Notes under the pieces: generated by a model
Database searches by the model: none
What the model was told of the DNA's origin: nothing
Seen by the model: the letters and a program-made list of their open reading frames with translations, nothing else
Assembly (NCBI RefSeq): GCF_009727055.1
Contig: NC_052349.1
Span: forward strand, 36,547,109 to 36,611,108
Reading direction: 5' to 3'
Source of the DNA: Benincasa hispida
Taxonomy: Eukaryota > Streptophyta > Magnoliopsida > Cucurbitales > Cucurbitaceae
DNA: 64,000 nt
Shown here: positions 47,301 through 59,640 of the stretch, piece by piece
How the letters are laid out: each line of letters opens with the position of its first letter
Numbering within the stretch: position 1 is the stretch's first letter
Made by a program: the position numbers and the translations under genes

Positions 47301-47990
47301 AGGAATAGTGTCCTAAGAAACCTCAAGAGGTTGAGGAGATGAGACAGATTCCTTATGCATCTGTGGTAGGTAGCCTTATGTATGCCATGTTGTGTATTAG
47401 GTCTGAAATCTACCATGCTGTAGGAGTGGTTAGTAGATATCAATCCAATCCAAGATTTGATAACTAGACAACGGTCAAAGCCATTCGTAAGTATCTTAGG
47501 AGAATGAGAAACTGTATGCTTGTGTATGGTGCTAAGGATTTGATCTTTATAGGATACACTGACTATGATTTTCAGACTGATAAGGATTCCAGGAAATCCA
47601 CATCAGGATCAGTGTTCTCTCTGAATGAAGGAGCTATAATATGGCGGAGCATCAAGCAAAGATGCATTGCAAATTCCACAATAAAGGCAGAATATGCAGC
47701 TGCTTGTGAAGCTACTAAGGAAGTTGTGTGGCTCAGAATTTTTTTGGAAGTTGTTCCAAACATGACTTTACCCATCACTCTTTATTGTGATAACAGTGGT
47801 GCAGTGGCAAACTCCAAGGAGCCTCGTAGTCACAAACGTGGAAAGCATATACAGCGCAAGTATAATCTCATTAGGGAGATTGTGCAACGAGGAGATGTGA
47901 TTATCACATAGATTGCCTCGGAGCACAACGTTGCTAATCCATTTATAAAGGCTTTCACAGCTAAAGTTTTTTAGGGTCACCTGAAGAGCA
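44390..47990 (+). pseudogene. E2 gag-pol, degenerate
   Basis: Gag: FNYTTWKESIKTMFVINDLN and KRWTKVLASIPDALAKRFKS. Protease: WIVDSGATNHVY near 44965. Integrase: HLWHLRLGYIKLNRIEILVK, HLDLCGPMNVKRRGGYEYL, ILRSDCGGEYTD, then APGTPQQNGVS followed by a stop. RT: CKWIYKKKSSVDGKVQTFKA, ARLVAKGYTQVEGVDYEE, and LMLYVNDILLIRND, where the usual YVDD aspartate reads N. RNase H: RKSTSGSVFSLNEGAIIW and LYCDNSGAVANSKEPRSHK. More than ten stops and shifts occur. Confidence 0.92.
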
Positions 47991-48021
47991 TAGGTCTACG
48001 AGATATGAGTCACTTAATCTA

Positions 48022-48040
48022 GGGCAAGTGGGAGATGTTG
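48022..48040 (+). other. first PPT-like motif of E2
   Basis: GGGCAAGTGGGAGATGTTG precedes TTAGGTATATTGTATGCCC. It resembles a polypurine tract plus the start of an LTR but is not followed by LTR sequence; the real one is at 55364. Without the nested insertion the two are only about 150 bases apart. Confidence 0.6.
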
Positions 48041-49773
48041 TTAGGTATATTGTATGCCCTAGTTTATTGTATTATATTTGATACTATACATCTCATTTAG
48101 GGTTGGCAAAAATGTTAAACTAGTAGCAACACGTAGCGGAAGCGACGAGGATCGATAAGCACTCTAATTTATTAATTTTGGTAAAAACTAAAGCAAGCTC
48201 AAATAGAATTTAATGGGTTTCAAGACATACCTTTGAAGAACCGTTGAAATCTCGATTTCCAGTTGCAAATTCCTCCAAATCTTTGTACAGGCCACCACAA
48301 GATCTTCCCTACTATTCTATTGGTACTCTAGATTGAATTATGGGACTCAAAATAAGTTGGAATCAAAAGGAATTTGGAAAATGCTCATTGCAACAACCCA
48401 AATGAAGAACACCTTCTTCTACCGGAATTTTCAGCCAAAAAACTATCGGTTGCCCTCTCCAAAATCACTCCAATCTCTTCAATATATTACAAACTATCAT
48501 GTAAAGAGATTTGCTGCATGGGATTCAGCTCATGCTTGGAGTTATTGAAGGTTGAAAATAATGAGTTCTTTGTGAGCTAGTTGAAGATGAAGTTGAAAAA
48601 TCCAATTTTTCATTTTTGTGTTTTTCTATTTCCAAAATCCAAAATTGATTTTAAAATCATATTTGATTTCTAAAATCAAAATTTATTAATTTTACAAATT
48701 AAATCATAAATTAATTTTCTAATAAAATTAATAAAATAATTATTTTAAACAATTTAAATAATTCTTAATTAATTTAATATCCTATTAAATTAATTTACAC
48801 TAAATCCATCTTCATATATTTAAATCATATTTAAAATATATATTCTCCAATTCTGTTTGATTCTAATTTGAACGTTCCAAATTAACTTATCACACTACTC
48901 TAGAGCTAATCCATTTTCGAGCTAATAGGGGGACCTCGTGGACCAAAAGATCATGGCTCCAACGATCTGAGATTAATCGACTAAACTCATTAGACTGATC
49001 TAACCCCCATTCATTAACTAATGGGTCACTCCACTTAAGAGCCCATAGTTGAACTCCACTCACTGTAGATTAGAGATGTCCACGGGGCGGGCGGGGACGG
49101 CTTCCCCCCGTCCTGCCTCCCTATACTATTCCCCATCCCCGCGAATTTCCCCGTGGGGAATGGGCGGGGATTCTCCGGGGATCGAGTTCCCCGTGGGGAA
49201 AAATTTCCTGCCTTTGTTTTTATTTATTTTTTTAATCAAATATATAAATTTTCAATTCAATTTTAATTTGAAACAAAACATTTTTTTAGTGCAAATTTCA
49301 ATAGAATATCATCAATTTTTCATATTAAAAACATTCATTTATAATCCATCAATTATTCTCATTAAAATTCAACATAAACTTAAATAATAAAAACATCCAT
49401 CTCATTAAAATTCAACTTAAACTTAAATAATATCCATTCATAATCCATCAACTATTTTAAAAAAAGTTACAACATGACAACAAACATATTTGTTTAAGAT
49501 ACAACAAACAACAACACTCTATTAACATCGCCAAACCAAGCTGCCATCAATGAATTTCATCCAACTTTGTAAGGGATGATTCCTCAAAGAAAAAAACAAA
49601 TATTGTACATATTAATATAAATCAATATTAAATTAATAATAATAATAATAATACACGAACTTATAACTTACATCATCTGGATCTCGATCCTCCAGAACAT
49701 TTTCTAAAACTTTAGCATCTATAGGAGTATGCTTATCTATTTAAGACATGTAAAAGAAAAATTAGATCTCAAA

Positions 49774-51280
49774 TTATAAATAATAAAAGCTTATTAAATG
49801 AATTAAACAATTCATACCTTCCGCCCATAACCAATCTTGAGTACACATCAAAGCTTCTAATAAATTTTCATGAATTTGAAAACGATGTGGACCTACCTGT
49901 CTACCACCAATACTAAATGCAGATTCAAAAGCAACTGTAGTGACAGGAAGGGCTAGAATATCTTTTGCAATTTGATACAAAACAGGATACTTCACTCCAT
50001 TCAACTTCCACCATTGCAAAATGTTAATATCATCCGACTGTGGTAGAAGAGACTCATCCAAATAATGATCCAACTCTGATTTGACATTATCAACATCATT
50101 TTTAACATTATTAACAAACTCTTCAAACTTGAGATATTGATCTTTCCTATTAACAAGGGCAGTTGAACTACTACTTCCATCTCGCCTTGAAGTTAAAGAA
50201 GTACTAATTGTAGATGTAGAACGTTGAGGTTCTTCTATTGTTCTTGAATTTGAACTATAAAACTTCATCAAATCACAACATAAGTCTCTAACACGTTTAA
50301 TTTCAACAGTATGATGAGATCCATAAATTTGAGGAAAATAAAACTAGATCAATCCCATCTTAAATCTAGGATCTAATACTGTAGCTATTGCCAATACACC
50401 ATGAATCACACTCCAATATTTTTCAAACTTAATAATCATTCTTGATGCCATTACTTGTACCTCTTCAACATTAGAGTTAAGCCTGCTTGGCAGGACCCAA
50501 ATCAACTACCAAATCAACAAAAAATACATAACAATATAAAAGATTTAAATTACCTTAAAAGTCTGCTTTGTAGGACCCAAGAATCATCAATAAAATGTGC
50601 AGTGATTGCCATGTATCCCTTCTTCTGACTAGACGTAGTTTACGTCTGTGGTAAGAGCAACCGTACTTCTATTTTTTCCCAAAATTTTCATTGTTTTAAT
50701 TCTCTCTTCTTCATAAATTTTTATTATATCTCTTCTCATCGTGGTTCTTGAAATCATCTTAAACAACGGTTGAATACCACTAAAAAACTTTCTAAATCCT
50801 TTGTGTTCAACCATGTTTATTGGATATTCATGTAAGATTATAGCACAAGTAAGATCTCTTCTAGAAGCTTCATAATCAAAGAAGGTCGGATTTAGGACTA
50901 CTTTTCCTTCATTGGTTTTAGTGGGCCTCAAACATGATTGTCTAATGTCTCTTTGTCTCTGTAAGGGACAAATTTTGAAATGGTCATGTAAATGCTTTGT
51001 CCAATTTTTAGATTGCCCTCCTAACTTTTTTTCCACAATAATTACATATTGTTTTCATTGTGTCATTTATTTTTTGTCTTTTATAATGATTCCATACTAC
51101 TGATGTCAATCTATTACTTTTTAGTACATCCTTATTATCATTGGTATCTAATATAATAGGCGTAGATTGATCATTACCACTAGAAACACTGTTTATTGGA
51201 GTTGATTCGCTCATGTTCATAGATGTTGGAGTTGAACCACCTTGTTCTAACTCATTATTATTTGATAGAGTCATTTTCAA
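49774..51280 (-). pseudogene. hAT transposase (zf-BED), internally reduced
   Basis: Minus-strand: a BED-type zinc finger with SVVWNHYKRQK, CNYCGKK and KHLHDHFKIC (a C2H2 set) at about 50970-51100; then VEHKGFRKFFSGIQPLFKM; then TVALTTDVNYV at 50640, near the first catalytic aspartate, ending at a stop. A gap follows, and coding resumes as FEKYWSVIHGVLAIATVLDP (about 50400), then the C-terminal dimerisation block LPVTTVAFESAFSIGGR and FQIHENLLEALMCTQDWLW. Much of the DDE/RNase-H-like core seems missing, so it is probably inactive. Confidence 0.88.
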
Positions 51281-51852
51281 ATTTCACTTACAAATAGTCA
51301 AATAGTAACAAAACAATCACAAAATCTAACAACTAGTCATATTCAGACATACAAAAAAATAATAGGTCACAGTCCACAGATTCATAATCACAATTCATAT
51401 ATTCACAAACCAGACAAGAAATCACAGATCAGATTCACAAATCGAACAACTAGTTTTATCTTCAGATTCACAAATCAGATCAGAAAGTGGATATTCAGTC
51501 GAATATACCTTAAAATGATTTGACGGAGGCCGGCTGACGATGAGACTTGAGAGTGACGGTAAGAAGTCATTGCTGAGAAGTTGTTGTTGATCGGAGTTGA
51601 TGTCATGGCCGCTGACCAGAAATCGTGCCGCTGCTGAGAAGTTGCCGACGAGGGGGAGCTGATTGGTCTGAGGAGTGCCGCTGCTGAAGATTCGCCGACG
51701 AGGGGAATTTAAGAGTGCCACTGCTGAGGAGTGCCGTGTCGCGCACTGCCGCTGACTCGTGAGGGTGAGGCCGTGACTCGTGAGGGTCTGCCACGCGAGA
51801 GTGAGGGTAAGGGTGAGCTGTGAGCATGAGTGAGGAGTGAGGACGAGGACTT

Positions 51853-53719
51853 TATTGGGTTTTATGTCCTAAAAACTCGTAGTTTGTAAAATGAAAACAT
51901 TTTCTATTATCAATATACTTGTTATTGATCTCATAAATTGTATGAAAGTCTAAATCCAATAAACTAAGACCCATGACTATTGTATGAGTACGTGAACTTT
52001 ATGTGGAGACATAGGAATGGATTGGGTTCGAGTAAATAGTCAAAATGATCTATGGTACATGAATGAGGTTGGGTACCTTATTCTGGTAACACCATTGGAT
52101 GCGACCTACTCTGTAGTTGTTACAAAGAGTTGTAAAGTACTACATACGATGTGATCCTAATTTGTATATGTTATGACATGAGGAGTGAGAGCGTCCTATG
52201 TAATGAGTTTGCATAAGATCAGGACCAAGAAATAAGTCACTCTTACTTTATAATGCTGTTTACTATTTAAGACTGACTATTTCACCTAGATGACCTAGGT
52301 TAATTCGATCTTAATCCTGAGCTAGCTATGAACTCCTGTTTGTTCGGGATTATCCTTTGATCTGCAAACGATGAGAGTAGTCCAACAACACTGCTCAATA
52401 AGCTTACCATTTTAGGGATAAGACCAGATGAATAGCTGGGGACATAGCCTTGCAAGATGGAGTTCACACCTACCTGATTTAGGGATACGAGAAAGGTTGT
52501 TCTCTCAAGTACTGAATCTAGGTCTTGAACAAGGGGCCCCATCCTCTCACTGGACTGAGAGAGTTTGGTTTGGTGATTGGATCACAAACCAGTTGTTCAT
52601 TAGAGGATCAGTAGGGACTTGAGGAATAAGACGTATTCTCGGGGGTAAAACAGATATTTGACCCAGCCGTTATTACGAACAACATGTGAAGGGTCAACTT
52701 GCTGATTATGGTTAAATCATGTGGACATAATATATCTACAGTGAGGGGAGTGCAACTATGGGCTTTAATGGAGTGAACCATTAGTTAACGAATGGAGACT
52801 AATTTGGTCTAATGAGTTTAGACAATTAATCTCGGATCGTTAGAGCCCATGATCTTTAGGTCCGCAAGGTCCCCCTACTTGCTCGTAATGGACTAGCTCT
52901 ATAATAGCGTGATAAGTTAATTTGAAACGTTCAAATTAGAATTAAGGGAATGAGAGTTAATTATGTTTAATTTTAGAATTAAACGAAATAGGAGAATTTA
53001 TATATTTAAATATGATTTAAATATATAAAGATGGATATAGAGTGGTTAAAATTAATTTAATATTTGATATTAAATTAATTAAAATTTTATTTTATTAAAT
53101 TATTTGATTTTATGAAATTAATTAATTTTTCATTTTTAAAAATCAAATAGATTTTTTAAATCAAAATTTGATTTTTAGATAAAATTGAAAAAGGAAAAGA
53201 AAAACTAAAACACAAATGGAAAAATGGGTTTTTCCATTATCCATATTTGAAGTACTCACAGATGAAGAAACCATTTGCCTTGTCTTCTCCAAGCATGAGC
53301 TTGCAACTCATGCAACTCTTCTCTTTGCATGTTGACTGCAATATAATGAGAAGATTAGAGTGAAAATCGGGCATGCAATCTATAGAATTTTGAGAGAAAA
53401 TTCGGTTTGAAGAATGGTTTCTTCAACAAGGTTGCTGCAGTGAGCTATTCTCCCTTCATCCCTTGATTCAAAGCTTGGTTTTAGTCCCACAACTCAATCT
53501 AGAGCACCAAAGAGAATAGTGGGGAAGATCTTGAGGTGGTCTACAACAAGATATGGAGAAGATATCACTGGAGATGGAGCTTTGAAGAAGTTCTACAAGA
53601 GGTATGTTTTGAAACCCATTTTTTTTTCCTATAGAAGTATGCTTTATATTATGCCAAATTAGTGAATTTGAATGCTTAGATGATCCTTGTGCTTCCGCTG
53701 CAATTGATACAACCCTACA
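51853..53719 (+). repeat. solo LTR L2 (family B) inside hAT1
   Basis: Starts TATTGGGTTTTATGTCC (G to A in the TG terminus) and ends GATACAACCCTACA, 1,867 bases. The flanks are GACTT and GACTG, a 5-base duplication with one change. Confidence 0.88.
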
Positions 53720-55363
53720 GACTGAAGTGGAGAACCAGAGGTCATAACTCGTGAGGGTGAACCCGGGTGTGACAACTGACCAGAACTCGTGAGGGTTAGG
53801 GTGAGGCCATGTTGCCGCCGACTGAAATTGAGAAAGGAATGAGTTACTCAGCTTAGGGTTTTATTTTATAATATATTATATATATTTATTTTATTTATTT
53901 AATAATATTATATATATATACACACACTCGGGGCGGGCCGGGCCGGGGAATATATTCCCTGGCCCCAACCCAGAAATGGAAATGGGGAAAAAAAATTCCC
54001 CACTCCCTCCTCCATTCCCTATGTGTTCGGAGATTGGTCCCCGTGGGGCCCCGGCCCCGCGGATTAAATGGACATCTCTACTGTAGATATATTATGTCCA
54101 CTCGCTATAACCATGATTAGTAAGTCAACCTTTCACATATTGTTCGTAATAACGGCTTGGTCGAATCTATGTTTTAGCCTTGAAATTACCTCTTATTCCT
54201 TAATTCCCCACTGATTCCCTAATGAACAATTTTTTTGTGATCCAATCAACAAAACCGAGTCCCTCTTGGGCCAATAAAAGGGTGGGGCCCCTTGTTCAAG
54301 ACCCAGAATCAACACTTTAGGGAACACCTCTCTACTATCCCTAAAGCAGGTAGGAATGAATTCCATCTTGCACCCTATGTCCCCTACTATCTATACAATC
54401 TTACCCCTAAAATGGGAGGTTTATTGAGCCGGCGTTGTTGAGCCAACCCTCACCTATGCAAATCTAAGGATAATTCCAAATAAACAGGAGTTCATAGTTA
54501 GCTCAGGATTAAGGTCAAGTTACCTAGGTCATCGCTTTGAAATAGTCAGTCTTAAACAGTAAACAACGTTATAAAGTAAGAATGATGGATTTTGTGGTCC
54601 GATCTTGTACAAACCCTTTTGCACAAGGACACCCCCACTTCTCATGTCCCAACATGAACGAATTAGGATCACTTCGTTTGTAGCACTTTACAACTCTTTG
54701 TAACAACTATAGAGCAGGCCGCATCCAATAGTGTTACCAGAATAAGGTACCCAACCGTATTCATATACTATAGATCATTTTGACTATTTACTCGAACCTG
54801 ATCCACATTTATGTCTCCACATAAAGTTTAAGTACTCATCCAATAGTCAAGGGACTTTCATGTTTATTGCATTTCTATTAAGCAAAACATTTATTCAATA
54901 ACACCTTACTGAACTTTCAGAATAAGTTCCATTGTTTACAAACCACGAGTTTTAGGACATAAAACCCAACAAAAAATCCCCGTGGGGTCGGGTTCCTGCG
55001 GGTCCCACCCCGAATCCCCAATTTGACTGGGGATGGGGGTCAAACCGAAGATCCTAACTAGGTCCTCGGTCGGGGATGGGGAGAGTATCCGTGCCCCATC
55101 CCCGATTAAATTTTTTTCTTTTTTAATATATATATTTTAATTACAAATATTTATATATTAAAAAAATGGGGATGGGTCCCTACGAGGACCCGTTTCCCAG
55201 ATGGGGATGGGAGAAAATACCCCCCGTGTGGATGGGGATGAGGAGTACCGCCCCGACCTGACCCTATTGTGAACCCTAATCTCATGTTTGGTATTTAATA
55301 CTTTATACTCCACATATTCATTGTATTGTATTTGACACAGTACATCCCACTCGTTTTAGGACG

Positions 55364-55373
55364 ACTGGGAGAT
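55364..55373 (+). promoter_or_regulatory. E2 polypurine tract
   Basis: ACTGGGAGAT directly precedes the TG of the 3' LTR at 55374. Confidence 0.75.
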
Positions 55374-55609
55374 TGTTGGAGTTAATGTCCTAAATCGAGT
55401 GTATCTTGTAGTTTTTAAAGACAAATTATATATCTAATAAAACAAGAGGTATTTTATTAATGTTTCAACTGCATTAAATCAATATGATAAACTAAGATCC
55501 AAGGTTATTTTATGAAACATAAACATGTATGTGGAGACATATAGGTGGATCATGTTTAAGTGATAACCTAAACGGTCTAGAATAGATGGATAAGGCTGGG
55601 TGCCTTATC
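55374..55609 (+). repeat. 3' LTR of E2, first part
   Basis: Matches the first 230 or so bases of the E2 5' LTR (from 38406). It stops at ...GGTGCCTTATC, where E3 begins. The rest should lie beyond the window. Confidence 0.9.
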
Positions 55610-57576
55610 TGTTAGGTTGTATGTTCTAAAACTCACAGTTTGTAATTTTAAACATATTCTATTATTAATAAAGATGTTATTGACTTTTATTCAATAAAAC
55701 TGTTGTTGAATATGTAAATTGCACTTGTAAAGACAAAATCTAATAAACTAAAGATCCATGAATATTGTATGAATACTTGAACTTTATATGGTGACATAAA
55801 GATGGATCAAATTCGAGTAAATAGCCATTACGATTTGTAGTATATGAATAAGGTTGGGTGCCTTATTCTGGTAATACTATTGGATGCGGCCCACTCTGTA
55901 GTTGTTATAATTTGTTATAAAGTGCTACAAACGAAGTGATCTTGATTCGTTCATGTAGTGACATGAAGAGTGAGAGAGTCCTATGCAATGAATTTGCATA
56001 AGATTAGGCCAAGAAATAAGCCACTCTTACTTTATAACGTTGTTTACTGTTTAAGACTGATTGTTTCAAATCGATGACCTAGGTAACTCGACCTTAATCC
56101 TGAGCTAACTATGAACTCTTGTTTATTAGAGATTATCCTTAGATTTTCATAGGTGAGGGTTGGCTCAACAATGCCGACTCAATAAGCCTCCCATTTCAAG
56201 GGTAAGACCGGGTAGATAGTTGGGGACATAGGGTGAAAGATGAAATTCATACCTACCCGATTTAGGGATAGTAGAGATTTTGTTCTTTTAAGTACTAAAT
56301 CCAAATCTTGAATAAGAGGCCTCACTCTCTCATTGGCCCGAGAGGGACTCAGTTTAGTGATTGGATCACAAACCAATTGTTCATTAGAGGATCAGTGGAA
56401 CTTAAGGAGCAAGATGTAATTTTGGGGGTAAAACAACAATTGACCCGAAATCAAGTGGACAAAAATATATATACAGTGAGGAGTGCAACTACTGAGCTAT
56501 AATGGTGTGTCTTGATAGTTAACGAATATTGATTAATTCGGTTTAAAGAGTTTAGCCAATTAATCTTAAATCGTTGAAGGTCATGATTTGTAGGTCCATA
56601 AGGTCCCTCTACTAGCTCTTAAATCTTGTATTAGTATATTGAGTGAATTTGAAGAGTTCAAATTCAAATTGAAAATTCAATTTGAAGTGTCCAAATTTTA
56701 AATTACCATATGAATTTGAATTGTTCAGTTTCAAATTAGGGTTTGGATAATTATTTTTGATATAATTTAACGTTTAATTTATTGAAATTAAATATAATCG
56801 GAAAGCTTAAAATATTTAAATATTGATTTAAATATTAATTACATGAATAGGATTCATGTACGAATTAGGTGTTTAATTTAATATTTGATATTAAATTATT
56901 AATTAATTTTTTTTAATTAATTAAAACAAATAAATTTCAATTTAAGAAATTCAATTTTGGAAATTGAATTTTGCTTAATTTAATTTAATTGAAATTTATT
57001 TAATTTAATTTAATTTAAATTAAATTTGTTATCAATTTATTTTTGAGAAAAAAACAATTAAATTAGGAAATTGGTTTGAGATAGTGGAAATTTCCAAGTT
57101 TTTTTTGTGTTGCTGGGTGGATTCAACACAAGACTAACACCTAGCCCACTTCCATGTTTCATTTTGAAGTGTCAAGATGCTGATTGAGTTAGTGGTTGCA
57201 TGTGATTATTGAATGAAATCTTCAATTTCTGAAATTGAAGAGAGAGATCTCAGAAATTTAGGAAATTTCTGCAGAATTTCAACTTCTCTCTCAAACCCTC
57301 TCCTCCCTCTCCTAATTAAGCTTAATCTAGAGTCCCACCACACAAATCTAAGTTGAAGAATAGTAGAGAAGATACTCTATGTGGTCTACTATTGATTTGG
57401 AGGTCGAATTAGTGGAGAGCAACTTAGATTTGGTAGATTTTTTTTTCAAAGATATAAGTTTTTGAAATTCTCTTCTTTGAAAATATGTTTTAGCATGCTT
57501 TTGAAACTCAAATTAAGTGTAGTTAGAGTGCTTATTGATTCTGATTGCTTTTACTGTATGCTTGTACATTCTATCA
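55610..57576 (+). repeat. 5' LTR of E3 (L4, family B)
   Basis: Starts TGTTAGGTTGTATGTTC and ends TTGTACATTCTATCA two bases before the PBS, 1,967 bases. It is the only family-B LTR in the window still joined to an element. Confidence 0.93.
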
Positions 57577-57578
57577 AT

Positions 57579-57590
57579 TGGTACCAGAGC
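57579..57590 (+). promoter_or_regulatory. E3 primer binding site
   Basis: TGGTACCAGAGC, one base different from the initiator tRNA-Met complement. Confidence 0.93.
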
Positions 57591-59640
57591 ATGATTTAAG
57601 CACTCAATTAATGTTAATTTGAGTTTGGTGGGTGAATTTCTATGGATGTATGTTTGGTTGACTGATATGATTGAAATTCAACTTTGGCATTAGATTTCTC
57701 TTTGATTATGAAGTTTAATTTGTAATCGGCTCTTGGATGATTAGCTTATATGTGTTTTGTTGAGTATGTAATTTTATTGAGTCAATAAAGTTAAAATAAG
57801 GCTGTAATCGAAGATGGAAGCAAGCATGGTCAGCTGCAGAAACTGGAAGTTCAGCTACTACCCTCGCATCATCGTGACACTGTTCATCCTAGAGCTTGAA
57901 GCATTGCAACGTTGGGATGTAGTGTCGTGACGCTGTTCATCCCAGCCCAAAAAGACGAGCTCGTTTGTGAGCTGGTTCGCTCGGGTGAAGCCGATTTGAC
58001 CAGTTTGGTTGGTTTCTATTTCGATTCAGCCACCTTGGAGTCTAGTTCAGCCCACTTTGGTCCGGTTTAGTCTCATTTGAAGCCTTGGAGATTCAGTTCG
58101 AGTGGTTTGGGTCCGATTCGGGTCGGGTCGAGAGGTTCAAATTATTTTGAAGCTGATTTTGAGTTATATTTGTAATAATTAGTTTTTTTTTCTTGCTTAG
58201 GATGTCAAAGTTGAACCATATTAGTAGTGTTTAAATATTTATGCATGTGATGTATATTATATTTAAATTAAACATGTATGGGCAACATGTATGTCATGTA
58301 GATTTAAAATCCCACAATAGAAAGCATGTTACATGTATTGAAAATATATTATAAAGAGTTATAATATATAGTATGCATGTTTAGGGTTTCTAAAGTTTAA
58401 TATAAATGTTATATTAAAGTTTGAATGTCTTTGATGTTTGTTGTTGATGCAATGCATGTCCTTATTTTATAAGCTGTTATAAAATTGGATTAGACATTAA
58501 AATCCATAATAAAGATAAGTTGCATGCTCACGTAGGCTAACCACTTGTTTTAATAGTTAAAATAGGTCGTTATCTTATAAAACTTGGGTTACAAACTCAA
58601 TCGGTATATAATCCTGTCTAAGGCTGGGGGTACTTAAGTTGACGGTCTATGGAACACCTCCTACTTGGAGATTATGGCCAAATAATTGAGCGTTGTTAAC
58701 TGGTTTTATGAGCACACGTGAGCGGTGTGAGGTGTTAAAATTTGTTTATCACCTAGATATCGTAGGTTAGATCCAATTATAAATTCTATACTTGGATAAA
58801 CCACATAGACTTAGGTTGATTAATTAGCCGGAATAAACTTAAGTAAAAGTATACCCAAACAAGTAGAACACTTCAGTGGGAGATGAATAACATATATGAT
58901 ATGTTGTTAGAATACTTCAGTGGGAGATTAATAACATATATGATATGTTGCTCTTAGCTCTCACGTCCCTAAGAGTTCACACCATGAGATTCATGCTTGG
59001 CTTCATGTCACCCTTGGAGTGACCTTCATTCAGAAAGTGTTTGCATGGGTCAAAATCAAGGTGAAAAGGGAAAGTAGTTCATAGTAAAATTAAATATATA
59101 TGATAATAGCTCTCACATCCCTAAAAAAAAATATTCACATTATGAGATTCATGCTTGGCTTCGTGTCACCTTAGGAGTGACCTGCATTCAGAAAGTATTT
59201 GCATGAGTCAATAACAAGGTGAATAAGGGAAGTAGTGCATAGTAAGTGGATGAAGGATTTGTGACAATGTATTCTGTAGTCTCTTCTATTAGTTTGGACC
59301 ACAAGATTCCTATATTGCGTCTGCTGTCGTTTTTAGGCAGCATTAGCTAGTCGTTAACCACGGCCATCCTCTCAGAGGGTTGTAATATAGGATTCGGAAC
59401 AACTCAAACTCTAGAAATGGATACGATTTCTTAGGTCCATTCCTAACCTCGACTTTCTAATTCAGTAGCATCGTTGGGGCCAACCTCTGAAGTTTGAAAA
59501 TAGAGGGTTAAACTTACAGAATTACTAAGTGTTAGTAATGTCTTGACCGAAAACGGTAACTAAATGACTATAGGAATAAGAGTTATTTTGGAGATAGTAT
59601 TTAGTCAAGAAGGTCTTGATTTAGTAAAGAAGTATACAGC
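57591..59640 (+). other. E3 untranslated leader, with duplications
   Basis: Non-coding. A 44-base tandem pair lies at 58865-58908 and 58909-58952 (both contain CTTCAGTGGGAGAT). A larger pair at 58960-59085 and 59106-59248 shares GAGATTCATGCTTGGCTTC and GTGACC...CATTCAGAAAGT. The larger block is also present in the leader of E2. Confidence 0.8.

Larger units (their letters stand above)
49071..54080 (-). mobile_element. hAT transposon hAT1, defective
   Basis: Perfect 12-base terminal inverted repeat TAGAGATGTCCA and an 8-base target duplication CTGTAGAT at 49063-49070 and 54081-54088. Both ends carry GC-rich subterminal blocks (49080-49205, 53931-54065) of CCCCG/GGGGA words, likely transposase binding sites by analogy with other hATs. 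A minus-strand transposase with a BED zinc finger lies inside. Solo LTR L2 is inserted at 51853-53719. Net length without L2 is about 3.1 kb. Confidence 0.95.
48113..54971 (-). repeat. solo LTR L3 (family B, reversed), split by hAT1
   Basis: Plus-strand edges are TGTTAAACTAGTAGCAAC at 48113 and ...ACATAAAACCCAACA at 54971, i.e. TGTTGGGTTTTATGT on the minus strand. AAAAA flanks both sides (48108-48112, 54972-54976). Net length is 1,841 bases after removing hAT1 and one target copy. Confidence 0.9.
48098..55278 (+). mobile_element. hAT-type MITE (net ~317 bp), split by L3
   Basis: Left end TAGGGTTGGCAAAA; right end, reversed, TAGGGTTCACAATA. The flanks are ATCTCATT (48090-48097) and ATCTCATG (55279-55286), an 8-base duplication with one change. 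Removing L3 and its AAAAA duplication leaves 48098-48112 plus 54977-55278, rich in CCCCGTGGGG and GGGGATGGGG blocks. The size class, 8-base duplication and GC-rich subterminal repeats fit a non-autonomous hAT. Confidence 0.85.
38406..55609 (+). mobile_element. Ty1/copia retrotransposon E2, host of nested insertions
   Basis: The outermost element of the nest, continuing out of reach because E3 splits its 3' LTR. The 5' LTR is 38406-42149 (broken by solo LTR L1), the primer binding site is at 42152, degenerate gag-pol lies to about 47990, a MITE-based insertion is at 48098-55278, the polypurine tract is at 55364, and the 3' LTR starts at 55374. The long LTR (about 1.86 kb net), PBS and pol motifs suggest an Angela/TAR-type lineage (family knowledge). 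Confidence 0.9.

Noticed and set aside
49080..49205. GC-rich block as a CpG island or promoter of a cellular gene
   Set aside because: It belongs to the subterminal repeats of hAT1, mirrored at its other end, with no adjoining gene.
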